Origin: Microvirga calopogonii
GTDB taxonomy: Bacteria; Pseudomonadota; Alphaproteobacteria; Rhizobiales; Beijerinckiaceae
NCBI RefSeq assembly: GCF_003347665.1
Contig: NZ_QDGA01000029.1
Coordinates: 1-57,325, forward strand
Direction: 5' to 3'
DNA: 57,325 nt
Of this stretch, positions 32,214 to 41,236 are shown piece by piece. Made by a program: the position numbers and the translations under genes. The notes under the pieces were generated by a model. It did not search any database and was not told where the DNA came from. It was given only the letters and a program-made list of their open reading frames with translations. Every line of letters begins with the position of its first letter. The first letter of the stretch is position 1.

Positions 32214-32316
32214 GCTCACGGCCCTCAGGGGAGGCAACAAGGGTGCGCAGACTACTCCAACTCACGCATCAGCAACATTGAAAGTTTGTAGGCTTTGGTA
32301 TGAGGAAACGTGATCG

Positions 32317-32345
32317 ATGGCGGGCAGGAGTACGAGGCCCGCCAT
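32317..32345 (-). terminator. hairpin downstream of the metalloprotease gene
   Basis: ATGGCGGGC (32317-32325) pairs perfectly with GCCCGCCAT (32337-32345) around an 11-base loop. It is 22 bases past the protease stop. Only short T-stretches follow, so termination strength is uncertain. Confidence 0.45.
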
Positions 32346-32367
32346 TTCCCGCGGACCTGTGACACCT

Positions 32368-33798
32368 TCAGATCACGAAGAAATCCTGGTGGCCGAGCTT
32401 CAGATTTTTACCCAGGGTGGCGATCTTCACCGGCGCGGCTGCGCCGCTGCCGTCCGAATCGTAGGATAGCGCGCCGGTTTTCCTGTCATAGACGATCCGG
32501 TCCTCCCGATCCTGCGCTTTCGCGGCGCGAACGAACATGTCGGCCTTGAGAGCTTTCGGGGCGGACATGCTGCCGGCGCCCAATTTGGTGAAGATCTTGT
32601 TCTCGAGCAGGATCGAATCATAGACCGGATTGAAGTCGTCGATCCGGTCGATGTTCGCACCCTTTCCGATCTTGCTGTCGAACACGAAGCTGTCCCGATC
32701 CGCACCACCGTAGAGCCTGTCGTTGCCCGCCCCTCCCTGGAGCGTGTCGTCGCCGGCTCCTCCAAGAAGCGTGTCGTCGCCGCCATTGCCCTTCAGCAGG
32801 TTTGCGGCGGAATTGCCCTGGAGCCTGTCGGCATAGCGTCCGCCGAACGCGTTCTCGATCGTCGCTCCGTTCGCGATCGTGTAGCCGCCCGCGACTCCAT
32901 TTTCGCGGGAGATGAAGCCTCCCGCGTGGGGATCGCCCTGCAGCAGCGTCGCGGCGCGGAGATCGATCACGACTCCCGCATAGGCTCGCGCCGCCGTAAT
33001 CGTGTCCTGTCCGCCCGCATCCCAGAGGCAGTACCATCCTCGCTCGTCGACGTCCCGATCCCACGTCGGCAGCCAATAGACATCGTCCCCCCGGCTCGTT
33101 TCCATGTTCTTCCCATAGAGAGCCTGCAAGGCGGCAATGTCGAAAGCCCCAAGCCCCGCCTGATTGCCGTAGGTCGTGTCATAACCGGCGCCGTCCCAGC
33201 CGGTGTTGTAGGACATGACCGTCCAGATGCCTTGGTTCAGACCGTATTGCCCGATCGAGATAGAATCGACGACACCTGGAAAGACGGTTGCGTCCTCGCT
33301 TGTCCCACCATCGTGCGGATGGGCCAGTCCCATGCCGTGTCCCAGTTCGTGCAGCACGGTGTTGAGCGCGTCGCCGCCGAAATAGAAGCTGTTCCATGTG
33401 GGTGCCGATGGGTCGAAATATCCCCAGACCTGCTGGCTGTCCGGCAATTCGTGCAGGCCGAGCGCATCGCCGGCCAGAGCCGTCTTCCACCAGACGATAT
33501 CGGCGTCTGCAGCGGAATTGGCGAGTTCGAAAGTCAGGCCGCAGACGCTCGCGTAGACTTGCGTCGCATAATCGAAGGCGGACTTCTCGGTGTCGCCCCA
33601 GTTCCAAGCCGACGCGCCGCTCGTCAGAACATCGCTGGGTCCGTGAACGGTGCTTGCTGCCGCGAAATCCTCGCTCTGGCCGAACCAGACCTTGATCGGC
33701 CCACTCGCGGCGTTCCATGCCATGCCGCCCCAGATGAGGGAATCGACATAGGCATTGCCATAGCCCGAACCCGGAACAGAACTTCGGATGCTCGCCAC
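32368..33798 (-). CDS. secreted M10 (serralysin-like) metalloprotease with RTX repeats
   Basis: 476 aa from a GTG at 33798, no Sec signal. Peptidase domain about 15-230 with zinc site His150-Glu151-x2-His154-x5-His160 (TVLHELGHGMGLAHPHDGG) and Met-turn VMSYNTG. RTX nonapeptides follow (about 345-400; GNGGDDTLLGGAGDDTLQGG and similar), binding Ca2+. A C-terminal domain ends IATLGKNLKLGHQDFFVI. Such proteins leave through a type I secretion system recognised at the C-terminus. No ABC/MFP/TolC genes are nearby. An inverted repeat GAAGGC..GCCTTC (33824-33851) lies just upstream. Likely an extracellular protease. Confidence 0.92.
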   Translation of the reverse strand: MASIRSSVPGSGYGNAYVDSLIWGGMAWNAASGPIKVWFGQSEDFAAASTVHGPSDVLTSGASAWNWGDTEKSAFDYATQVYASVCGLTFELANSAADADIVWWKTALAGDALGLHELPDSQQVWGYFDPSAPTWNSFYFGGDALNTVLHELGHGMGLAHPHDGGTSEDATVFPGVVDSISIGQYGLNQGIWTVMSYNTGWDGAGYDTTYGNQAGLGAFDIAALQALYGKNMETSRGDDVYWLPTWDRDVDERGWYCLWDAGGQDTITAARAYAGVVIDLRAATLLQGDPHAGGFISRENGVAGGYTIANGATIENAFGGRYADRLQGNSAANLLKGNGGDDTLLGGAGDDTLQGGAGNDRLYGGADRDSFVFDSKIGKGANIDRIDDFNPVYDSILLENKIFTKLGAGSMSAPKALKADMFVRAAKAQDREDRIVYDRKTGALSYDSDGSGAAAPVKIATLGKNLKLGHQDFFVI

Positions 33799-33884
33799 GA
33801 TGCCCTCACCTTCACGCCCGCCTGAAGGCTATATTACACCATTATGCCTTCTAAAGTGCCGAAGCACACGTCGAGGAATTCCTG

Positions 33885-35147
33885 TCAGGTCTGCCCGGGC
33901 TTGAGCTTGTAGAAGATGTGGCGACCGATCACGTCCATCTTCTTCAGGCGCCGGGCCCAGTAGGGCTTCACGTAATCCGCATGGTAATGGGTCGCGCCAC
34001 CCACATCGGCCAGGTACGTCTTGCCTTCCAGCACGGCGCTCGCGACGGTCTTGGCGCGCTCCCAGGACTCCGTATCGCGAATCCGGAGAGCCTTGCCCTC
34101 GCAGGCGAAGGTGAACTGGCAGGCGAGATGGCGGTGGCGGTTCTGGTAGACGACGCCGCAGATGCTGGACGGATATAGTCCGCTCTTCACCCGGTTGAGC
34201 ACCACCTGGGCCACGGCCGCCTGACCTTCAAGGGGTTCGCTGCGGGCCTCGAAATAGACGGCCTCGGCGAGGCAGCGCTGCTCCTTGCTGATGTTGTCCG
34301 GATCGATCAGGTCGGCATAGCGCGGACGATCCGCATCGTCGCCCTTCGGCAGGATGGTCAGGGCTCCGTAGCCTCCACGGTCGAGGCGCGGCGATTGCAG
34401 GGACACGGGAGCCGCCGCAATTTCAATGGGTGTCGCCTCGACCGGAGCCGGGGTCGCCGAAGACAGGGCGATGGCGCGCTTCACCATGGGGGTCGTCGGG
34501 CTCGCCGCGGCTCCGGTGGAGCCGGCCGCGGCGGCGGCCGGCGACTGCACGGAGGTGGTCTGGCGCGTCGTGGTGTATTCGGGCGTTTCCCAGGGCTCGA
34601 AGACCTGTTCGGTCTCCGGTGCTTCGAGCTGGCCCTCCATGAGGACGGTCGGCGGCAGGAGCCGCTCGTCGTGGCTGTAGAGCAGCCGTGCGCCGGTCGC
34701 ATGCTCGAGCGTGGGACGCAGTTGCTTGGCCCGGCGGGACAGGGTGGCATGCGGTGCCACCAGCGGGCTTCCCTTCAGCGCGCGGTCAACGACGGGATCG
34801 GGTCCCGCATCGGCCTTCCTGTCGGCCTTGAGGGGCTCTGAATCGGCCGTCTCATCCGGCAGGTCATAGCGCGGCATGGAGCGAAGGATGTCGCGGTCGA
34901 TCCCAAGCTTCCCATCGGCGATGGAGGCCCCTGTGGGGGGAATGAGCGCGGTCTCGACGAGGCGGGCGGTCGCGCTGCGCGGCGTGAAGCTGACGCCGGA
35001 ATGCAGGTCGTTGCTGGCCGAAGCCGTGAACGAGATCAGGAGGCCGGTCGCCAGCGCCCAGGGAGCCGTCGTGGCGCAGATCCATTTCACTCGAGAACGA
35101 CGATACGGAAGACGCACGCGCAACACCCTGCAAAAACTCATGAACAT
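33885..35147 (-). CDS. SleB/CwlJ-type cell wall hydrolase
   Basis: About 420 aa (start 35147; ATG at 35141 also possible). An N-terminal basic stretch and a hydrophobic anchor (WICATTAPWALATGLLISFTASA) are followed by a long Pro/Ala-rich periplasmic region (about 60-290). The Hydrolase_2 domain occupies the last 120 residues: CLAEAVYFEARSEPLEGQAAVAQVVLNRV with catalytic Glu, SICGVVYQN, CQFTFACEGK and a final THYHADYVKPYW. Homologues cleave peptidoglycan. In alphaproteobacteria it may act in envelope remodelling rather than spore germination. Confidence 0.9.
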   Translation of the reverse strand: MFMSFCRVLRVRLPYRRSRVKWICATTAPWALATGLLISFTASASNDLHSGVSFTPRSATARLVETALIPPTGASIADGKLGIDRDILRSMPRYDLPDETADSEPLKADRKADAGPDPVVDRALKGSPLVAPHATLSRRAKQLRPTLEHATGARLLYSHDERLLPPTVLMEGQLEAPETEQVFEPWETPEYTTTRQTTSVQSPAAAAAGSTGAAASPTTPMVKRAIALSSATPAPVEATPIEIAAAPVSLQSPRLDRGGYGALTILPKGDDADRPRYADLIDPDNISKEQRCLAEAVYFEARSEPLEGQAAVAQVVLNRVKSGLYPSSICGVVYQNRHRHLACQFTFACEGKALRIRDTESWERAKTVASAVLEGKTYLADVGGATHYHADYVKPYWARRLKKMDVIGRHIFYKLKPGQT

Positions 35148-35229
35148 CACGGAGCATCCAGCAGGAGGGCTCCGATGTCTTAAAGTTATCGCGGGTTAAG
35201 GTTGATGGGTGGTTAAGGCAGGTCTCCCC

Positions 35230-36078
35230 TCACCCGGCCATGACTGCGGCAGCCTGACGCTTCTCGGCCAGGCGCCGCAAAGCCGACGCCGTTTCCGGAT
35301 CGGCCGGGAAGAACGCTTCGATGGCGAGTTCCGAGAGGGTGACATCGACGGGAGTTCCGAAGATCGTCGTGGTGCTGAAGAGCGTCAGCACTCCTTGGTC
35401 TGTCTGGATTTGAAGCGGCACGACGATGCCCGCATAGTCGTGGGTCGTCTTGGAACCACGCGCGGCCGCATCCGGGGTCGGATAGGCTCGCAATTCCTCG
35501 ATCAGCGCGGCCAGAACCGCATCGCCCGTCGCATCCACCTGACGATGCAGGCGGTGGACCAGATGGTTGCGCCATTCGGTGAAGTTCACGATGCGCCGCG
35601 CGAGTCCGGCCGGATGGATGCTCAGGCGCAGGACATTGACGGGCGGCTTCATCAGGGCCGGATCGACGTCGCCGATCAGCGACACGAGAGCATCGTTCGC
35701 CGACACGAGCGACCAGTGCCGGTCGACCGCAAGAGCGGGATAAGGATCGTGGCCCTTCAGCACGAGATCGACCGCCTGACGCATGCCGGCAAGGGCCGGA
35801 TCGTCGAGGGAACGCTGCGAATAGACCGGCGCGAAGCCCGCCGAGACCAGCATGATGTTGCGCTCGCGCAGGGGCATGTCGAGTTTCTCCGCAAGCAGCA
35901 GCACCATCTCCCGGCTCGGCTGCGAACGGCCCGTTTCGAGGAAACTCAGATGCCGCGTGGAAATCTCGGCTTCGAGCGCGAGATCCATCTGGCTGAGGCG
36001 ACGGCGCTGACGCCATTCACGCAGGTAATCGCCCACATGTCGATCGGTGGTCACGGGTCGGGTGCTCGCTGTTGTCAT
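35230..36078 (-). CDS. XRE-family regulator with MmyB-like ligand domain
   Basis: 282 aa from the ATG at 36078. HTH of Xre type at about 18-75 (LREWRQRRRLSQMDLALEAEISTRHLSFLETGRSQPSREMVLLLAEKLDMP). The rest (about 105-270) is the MmyB-like domain thought to bind fatty acid or a small ligand: YPALAVDRHWSLVSANDA, NVLRLSIHPAGLARRIVNFTEWR. Usually such genes are divergent from the gene they control, which here is a small membrane protein. TGCGCTCA occurs twice in the gap (36099 and 36134), 35 bases apart, as possible half-sites. Confidence 0.9.
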   Translation of the reverse strand: MTTASTRPVTTDRHVGDYLREWRQRRRLSQMDLALEAEISTRHLSFLETGRSQPSREMVLLLAEKLDMPLRERNIMLVSAGFAPVYSQRSLDDPALAGMRQAVDLVLKGHDPYPALAVDRHWSLVSANDALVSLIGDVDPALMKPPVNVLRLSIHPAGLARRIVNFTEWRNHLVHRLHRQVDATGDAVLAALIEELRAYPTPDAAARGSKTTHDYAGIVVPLQIQTDQGVLTLFSTTTIFGTPVDVTLSELAIEAFFPADPETASALRRLAEKRQAAAVMAG

Positions 36079-36203
36079 GAGGGGACCATAACGTGACGTG
36101 CGCTCATCTTCCATGACCTCGGAGGTAATCGACTGCGCTCACACCTTGCGAAATCCTGCATCCACGGTTGAGGCATTCAGCCGACCGATGACAGGAGTTA
36201 GCC

Positions 36204-36605
36204 ATGATGACGATCCATTCCTCCCCGCTTCTTCGCCAGGCTCTGGTGGCCGATGCCACGACCAGTGCCGCCTTCGGCCTCATGCTGCTGATCGGCGCCG
36301 GAGCCCTGAGCGGCATCTTCGGCCTGCCCGAAACGCTCCTGCGCATCGCCGGCCTCGTTCTCCTGCCCTACGCGGCTTTCATCGGCTGGCTCGGTGTGCG
36401 GGAGCAGATCCAGAAGCCGGTGGCATGGGCCGTGGTGCTCGGCAACGCCTTGTGGGTTCTCGACAGCGCCCTGCTGCTGGCGAGCGGTTGGGTATCGCCC
36501 ACAAGCGCCGGCTATGCCTTCGTGATCGCGCAGGCGCTCGTGGTGCTGATGTACGCGGAATTCCAGTATGTCGGCCTGCGGCGCTCGACGGAAGCGATGG
36601 CGTAA
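36204..36605 (+). CDS. small four-helix membrane protein
   Basis: 133 aa with four hydrophobic segments (about 20-40, 45-65, 72-94, 100-122) and short polar loops. I recognise no domain; the size and pattern resemble unclassified inner membrane proteins found beside MmyB-type regulators. It is divergent from the XRE gene with a 125-base gap and is probably its target. Function unknown. Confidence 0.7.
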   Translation: MMTIHSSPLLRQALVADATTSAAFGLMLLIGAGALSGIFGLPETLLRIAGLVLLPYAAFIGWLGVREQIQKPVAWAVVLGNALWVLDSALLLASGWVSPTSAGYAFVIAQALVVLMYAEFQYVGLRRSTEAMA

Positions 36606-36697
36606 TCATCCGCGCTTAGCGCGCCGTCCCTTCCACTTGCGAGGAGGGAAGAAGGATGAGAACCCTGCGCCGAACTAAAATTTCAATCGGCCTTTAC

Positions 36698-36788
36698 ACG
36701 TCATCACCGGCCTTGTGCCGGTGATCTCGCTTATCCAGAGCGCGGTGCTTCAAGCAATCGAGATGGCCGGCACAGGGCCGGCCATGAC
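36698..36788. repeat. palindromic intergenic repeat, family B copy 6
   Basis: ACGTCATCACCGGCCTTGTG to GGCCGGCACAGGGCCGGCCATGACG, between the membrane protein and the GFA gene. Confidence 0.85.
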
Positions 36789-36796
36789 GAGAGGGA

Positions 36797-37153
36797 CTAT
36801 CTCCTCGCGTCCCGCCCGTTGAACGGGATCGGCTTGATCTCCGCCAGATCCACCGTCTCCAGACAACGCACGTTGATCGCCGCCATCGCCTCGCCCGTCG
36901 GCTGCTTGCCTTCGCCGAAGGTGGCCGAGCCGCAGGTGGTGCAGAAACGGTGCTGGATGGTGTGCGTGTTGAACGTGTAGGTGGAGAGATCCTCCTCGCC
37001 ACGGATCAAGGTCAGGGCGCCGCGCGGCACGAAGGTGAGCAGATAGCCCTTCCGGCTGCAGATGGAGCAGTTGCACTCGATGACCTGATCGAGGTTCGTC
37101 TCAACCTCGTACGCCACCTTGCCGCAATGGCACGAGCCTTTGTGCAGCGCCAT
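36797..37153 (-). CDS. GFA-family (glutathione-dependent formaldehyde-activating-like) protein
   Basis: 118 aa. Zinc-binding cysteine pairs are visible in GSCHCGKVAYEV, CNCSICSRKGY and FCTTCGSATFGEG, the pattern of the GFA/CENP-V family. These proteins bind zinc, and some act on S-hydroxymethylglutathione or related thiols; substrate is not assigned here. The start at 37153 has GGGGGAG 6 bases upstream on the minus strand. Confidence 0.9.
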   Translation of the reverse strand: MALHKGSCHCGKVAYEVETNLDQVIECNCSICSRKGYLLTFVPRGALTLIRGEEDLSTYTFNTHTIQHRFCTTCGSATFGEGKQPTGEAMAAINVRCLETVDLAEIKPIPFNGRDARR

Positions 37154-37178
37154 TCCCACTCCCCCCTCTTCGACGTTG

Positions 37179-37445
37179 TCAGTCCAACGCTATCATCAGG
37201 GTCACGATCAAACCAGCGCCGAGCACCGCCACGAAGCGGTCGCCCATGGTGAGCGGTTTCGCCTTGCCCTGAGCCGCTAGCTGGCCGATTGCGAGATCCA
37301 GGATCAACGACACGGCGAAGGGCCACGCGGCGGGCGGCACGGCCATCTGCTGCCAGGCCGGATTGAGACGCGCGAAATATCCGAGGACGATGCCGGACAC
37401 CAGCACCGTCCCGATATAGAGCAGGCGAGAGCGAGACAGGATCAT
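37179..37445 (-). CDS. hypothetical small membrane protein, 88 aa
   Basis: Two to three hydrophobic segments (about 8-26, 38-55, 68-86). No family recognised. Its ATG follows directly on the ppdK stop (TAA then ATG), so it is translated from the ppdK message; the GFA gene comes 25 bases after it. Possibly a three-gene transcript. Confidence 0.65.
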   Translation of the reverse strand: MILSRSRLLYIGTVLVSGIVLGYFARLNPAWQQMAVPPAAWPFAVSLILDLAIGQLAAQGKAKPLTMGDRFVAVLGAGLIVTLMIALD

Positions 37446-40124
37446 TTAAGCCTGGCTCGCGGCCTTGTTGCCCAGCGCCGCCTGCGCGGCGGCAAGACGC
37501 GCGATCGGCACGCGGTAGGGTGAGCAGGACACGTAGTCGAGCCCGACCGACTGGCAGAAATGGATCGACGCCGGATCGCCGCCGTGCTCGCCGCAGATCC
37601 CGAGCTTGATCCCGCTCCGGGCCGTCCTGCCGCGCTCGGCCGCGAGCTTCACCAGCTCGCCCACGCCTTCCTGATCGATGGTCACGAACGGATCGGCCGG
37701 CAGCAGGCCTTTCTGCGTGTACGGGCCCAGGAACGAGGCCGCGTCGTCGCGCGAGATACCGAGCGTCGTCTGCGTCAGATCATTGGTGCCGAACGAGAAG
37801 AACTCGGCCGATTCCGCGATCTCGCCGGCGCGCAGCGCGGCACGCGGCAGCTCGATCATCGTGCCGACCTGATACTCGACCGTCACGCCGCGTTCCTTCG
37901 CCACCGCTTCCGCCATGGCGACGATGCGCGCCTTCACGAGGTCGAGCTCCGCCTTCGTCATCACGAGCGGCACCATGACCTCCGGTACAACCGGCCGGCC
38001 GGTCTGCTGGCCGGCTTCCACCGCCGCCTCGAAGATGGCGCGCGCCTGCATCTCGGCGATCTCCGGATAGGCGACCGCCAGGCGGCAGCCACGGAAGCCG
38101 AGCATCGGGTTGAACTCGTGCAGCTCGATGGCGCGGCGCTTGAGCTTGTCGACCGAGGCGTTCATGGCCTTCGCCACCTCCTGCATCTCCTCGTCCGAGT
38201 GCGGCAGGAACTCGTGCAGCGGCGGATCGAGCAGGCGGATCGTCACGGGCAGGCCGCTCATGATCGTGAAGAGTTCGACGAAGTCCTGGCGCTGCATCGG
38301 CAGCAGCTTCGCGAGCGCCGCCCGACGGCCGGCCTCATCGTCGGACAGGATCATCTCGCGCACCGCCACGATGCGGTCGCCCTCGAAGAACATGTGCTCC
38401 GTGCGGCACAGGCCGATGCCCTCCGCCCCGAAGGTGCGGGCGGTCCTTGCGTCGAGCGGCGTCTCTGCATTGGCGCGCACCTTCATGGTCCGCACCGTAT
38501 CGGCCCAGCCCATCAGCGTGGCGAACTCGCCCGACAGCTCCGGCTCGAGCATTTTCACCTGGCCGAGCAGTACCTGGCCGTTGGAGCCGTCGATGGTCAG
38601 CACGTCGCCCTTCTTCAGCGTCTGGCCGGCGACGGTGAGCGTCTGCGCGGCATAGTCGACGCGGATCGAGCCGGCACCGGACACGCAGGGCTTGCCCATG
38701 CCACGGGCCACCACCGCCGCATGCGAGGTCATGCCGCCGCGCGTCGTGAGAATGCCCTCGGCCGCGTGCATGCCGTGGATGTCCTCCGGCGAGGTCTCGA
38801 CGCGCACCAGGATGACTTTGTTCCCGGCCTTCTTCGCCGCTTCCGCATCGTCCGAGTTGAACACGATCGCGCCCGAGGCGGCGCCGGGCGAGGCCGGCAG
38901 GCCCGAGGCAAGGATCTTGCGCTCGGCCTTGGGATCGATGGTGGGATGCAGCAGCTGGTCCAGGGCTGCGGGCTCGACGCGGGTGATCGCCTCTTCCTGG
39001 GTGATCAGGCCCTCGGAGGCCAGCTCCACGGCGATGCGCAAGGCGGCTTTGGCCGTGCGCTTGCCGTTGCGGGTCTGGAGCATCCAGAGCTTGCCGGTCT
39101 CGACCGTGAATTCCATGTCCTGCATGTCACGGTAGTGCTTCTCGAGGATGCCGTAGATGCGCACCAGCTCGTTGTAGGCCTCGGGCATCGCCTGCTCCAT
39201 CGAGGGCTTGTCGGAGCCTGAGGCGATGCGGGCCTTTTCGGTGATGTCCTGCGGCGTGCGGATGCCCGCCACCACGTCCTCGCCCTGGGCGTTGATCAGG
39301 AACTCGCCGTAGAGCTCCTTCTCGCCCGTCGAGGGATTGCGGGTGAACGCCACGCCGGTGGCGGAGGTCTCGCCCATGTTGCCGAACACCATGGCCTGCA
39401 CGTTCACGGCCGTGCCCCAACTCGCCGGGATGGCATGCAGCTCGCGGTACTTGATGGCGCGGTTGTTCATCCAGGAGCCGAACACGGCCCCGATGGCGCC
39501 CCAGAGCTGCTCCTGCGGCTCCTGCGGGAAGGGCTTGCCGAGTTCCTTTTCGACGAGGCTCTTGTAGCGCGGCAGGATCGCCTGCCAGTCCGCAGCGGTC
39601 ATGTCGGTATCGAGCGTATAGCCCTTGCGGTCCTTGTACTCGTCGAGGATCTCCTCGAAGTGGTGGTGCTCGAGGCCGAGCACCACGTTGGAATACATGG
39701 TGATGAAGCGGCGATAGCTGTCATAGGCGAAGCGCTCGTCGCCCGCGCCCTTGGCCAGTGCCTGGACGGTGACGTCGTTGAGACCGAGATTGAGCACGGT
39801 GTCCATCATGCCGGGCATGGAGGCCCGGGCGCCGGAACGGACGGAGACCAGAAGCGGATTGGCGGCATCGCCGAAGGTACGGCCGGTGAGCTTGCCGACA
39901 TAGGTCAGAGCGTTCTCGACCTGGGTTTTCAGCTCCTGCGGATAGGAGCGCTCGTGATCGTAGTAATAGGTGCAGACCTCGGTCGTGATGGTGAAGCCCG
40001 GAGGCACCGGCAGGCCCAGATTGGACATCTCGGCCAGATTGGCCCCCTTGCCGCCCAGCAGGTTCTTCATCCCCGCCTGGCCCTCGGCCTTGCCATCCCC
40101 GAAGGTGTAGACCCACTGCGTCAT
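37446..40124 (-). CDS. ppdK: pyruvate, phosphate dikinase
   Basis: 892 aa from the ATG at 40124, the normal length. N-terminal ATP-grasp (MKNLLGGKGANLAEMSNLGLPVPPGFTITTE), central swivelling domain with the phospho-His in GGMTSHAAVVARGMGKPCVSG, and C-terminal PEP/pyruvate barrel with DPPLHEFLPH, GFRGCRLAVAYPEI and a GTNDLTQTTLG motif. It interconverts pyruvate + ATP + Pi and PEP + AMP + PPi, supporting gluconeogenesis. The frame is open upstream to 40379, but those residues look like repeat sequence. An EcfG-like promoter is found about 70 bases upstream. Confidence 0.96.
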   Translation of the reverse strand: MTQWVYTFGDGKAEGQAGMKNLLGGKGANLAEMSNLGLPVPPGFTITTEVCTYYYDHERSYPQELKTQVENALTYVGKLTGRTFGDAANPLLVSVRSGARASMPGMMDTVLNLGLNDVTVQALAKGAGDERFAYDSYRRFITMYSNVVLGLEHHHFEEILDEYKDRKGYTLDTDMTAADWQAILPRYKSLVEKELGKPFPQEPQEQLWGAIGAVFGSWMNNRAIKYRELHAIPASWGTAVNVQAMVFGNMGETSATGVAFTRNPSTGEKELYGEFLINAQGEDVVAGIRTPQDITEKARIASGSDKPSMEQAMPEAYNELVRIYGILEKHYRDMQDMEFTVETGKLWMLQTRNGKRTAKAALRIAVELASEGLITQEEAITRVEPAALDQLLHPTIDPKAERKILASGLPASPGAASGAIVFNSDDAEAAKKAGNKVILVRVETSPEDIHGMHAAEGILTTRGGMTSHAAVVARGMGKPCVSGAGSIRVDYAAQTLTVAGQTLKKGDVLTIDGSNGQVLLGQVKMLEPELSGEFATLMGWADTVRTMKVRANAETPLDARTARTFGAEGIGLCRTEHMFFEGDRIVAVREMILSDDEAGRRAALAKLLPMQRQDFVELFTIMSGLPVTIRLLDPPLHEFLPHSDEEMQEVAKAMNASVDKLKRRAIELHEFNPMLGFRGCRLAVAYPEIAEMQARAIFEAAVEAGQQTGRPVVPEVMVPLVMTKAELDLVKARIVAMAEAVAKERGVTVEYQVGTMIELPRAALRAGEIAESAEFFSFGTNDLTQTTLGISRDDAASFLGPYTQKGLLPADPFVTIDQEGVGELVKLAAERGRTARSGIKLGICGEHGGDPASIHFCQSVGLDYVSCSPYRVPIARLAAAQAALGNKAASQA

Positions 40125-40193
40125 CGCTCGATCCCCTGGCTCTGAATACGCCCTGCTGCAGCGCAGGTGTTGGCTTGAAACATGTGGCGCCCA

Positions 40194-40219
40194 AACGCAA
40201 GCTGAACAGCCGAGGTTCC
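40194..40219 (-). promoter_or_regulatory. EcfG-type promoter upstream of ppdK (candidate)
   Basis: On the minus strand GGAAC (40219-40215) and CGTT (40197-40194) are separated by 17 bases, an exact match to the GGAAC-N16/17-CGTT general-stress promoter of alphaproteobacteria. The start codon is 70 bases further on. Confidence 0.5.
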
Positions 40220-40270
40220 TGGAAAATTCAGGAGGGGCGGGTCTCCTATAGGAATTTACCCGTCTTCCTC

Positions 40271-40389
40271 GCCATGCCCGGACTTGTGCCGGGCATCCAC
40301 GCCTTCCAAGCCTCAAGACGTGGATGGCCGGGACGAGCCCGGCCATGACGAAGAGAGCAAAGAAAAATGGCCGGGACATGCCCGGCCAT
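40271..40389. repeat. family B-related repeats
   Basis: GCCATGCCCGGACTTGTGCC with a mirrored GGCCGGGACGAGCCCGGCCATGACG (40271-40350), then a small hairpin GGCCGGGACATGCCCGGCC (40369-40387). They fill the gap between the L,D-transpeptidase end and the ppdK promoter. Confidence 0.8.
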
Positions 40390-40411
40390 TATGATCTTCC
40401 CGAACTCAGGT

Positions 40412-41056
40412 TCAGACCCGATAGCGCCCGTTGCGCTTCACGTAGACCGTCGTGCCGACGGGAACGCGCTCGTAGAGGTCGGCCACGTCCTCGTTGAGCA
40501 TGCGCACGCAGCCCGAGGAGACCTGCTCGCCGATGCTCCAGGGCTCGTTGGTGCCATGGATGCGGAAGAGGATGTCCTGGCCGTTCTGGTAGAGGTAGAG
40601 GGCGCGGGCGCCGAGCGGGTTGTCGAGACCGGCTTCCACGTAGCGCGGCAGCTCCGGCTTGATGCCGACCATGGTCTTGGTGGGCGACCAGTTGGGCCAC
40701 ACGCCCTTGCGGCCGACGGACGCGATGCCCTTCCAGGAGAAGCCCTGCTTGCCGACGCCGACACCGTAGCGGATCGCCCTGCCCTCCGGCTCGACGAGAT
40801 AGAGCATGCGCTCGTCGATATCGACCACGATGGAGCCCGGCTTCTCGGGACCTTTGTACTCCACCGTCTGGCGGGCGTATTTCACGTCCATCCTGCGACG
40901 GTCGACCAGCGGGATGTCGTGCGGCTTGTCCGGCATGGTGCCGATATACCAGGCGGAATCGTCCGTCGCGGCAACCTCGTTGGGTTGTTGCTGGGCAGTC
41001 TGGCAGGCAGCGAGGGGCGCGCTCAGGAGAGCGGCGATCAGCAGGCGTCGAATCAT
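40412..41056 (-). CDS. L,D-transpeptidase lipoprotein (YkuD family)
   Basis: 214 aa. Lipoprotein signal MIRRLLIAALLSAPLAAC with lipobox Leu-Ala-Ala-Cys at residue 18. YkuD domain about 80-205: VDIDERMLYLVEPEGRAIRYGVGVGKQGF and active-site HGTNEPWSIGEQVSSGCVRM with catalytic Cys. These enzymes form 3-3 peptidoglycan cross-links or attach proteins to the wall; EDTA/beta-lactam behaviour differs from D,D-enzymes. In alphaproteobacteria several paralogues are usual. Start at 41056; a GTG two codons earlier is possible. Confidence 0.94.
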   Translation of the reverse strand: MIRRLLIAALLSAPLAACQTAQQQPNEVAATDDSAWYIGTMPDKPHDIPLVDRRRMDVKYARQTVEYKGPEKPGSIVVDIDERMLYLVEPEGRAIRYGVGVGKQGFSWKGIASVGRKGVWPNWSPTKTMVGIKPELPRYVEAGLDNPLGARALYLYQNGQDILFRIHGTNEPWSIGEQVSSGCVRMLNEDVADLYERVPVGTTVYVKRNGRYRV

Positions 41057-41236
41057 GGTCACTCAACCAAGTGAATCAGTTGCCGCCTACCTAGGGCGTC
41101 GGTGGCGGCTTGGCTGTGCCCCCCGCGCAACACCTTAACATGAATTAACCCCGCCGCCCTCTCGAGGGATTGTCTCCAAAGGAGTGGAAACATCCCTCTT
41201 TCGAGGCAGACAAGGAGGTTGGGACAGGCGACGCTG

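Noticed and set aside
32368..33798. Reading the M10 protease and SleB hydrolase as one secretion or lysis island
   Set aside because: Both are on the same strand and adjacent but carry different export routes (type I tail against an N-terminal anchor), with a separate promoter region between them.
37560..39221. Long plus-strand frame opposite ppdK
   Set aside because: Antisense shadow of a clear ppdK; composition typical of reverse-complement frames.
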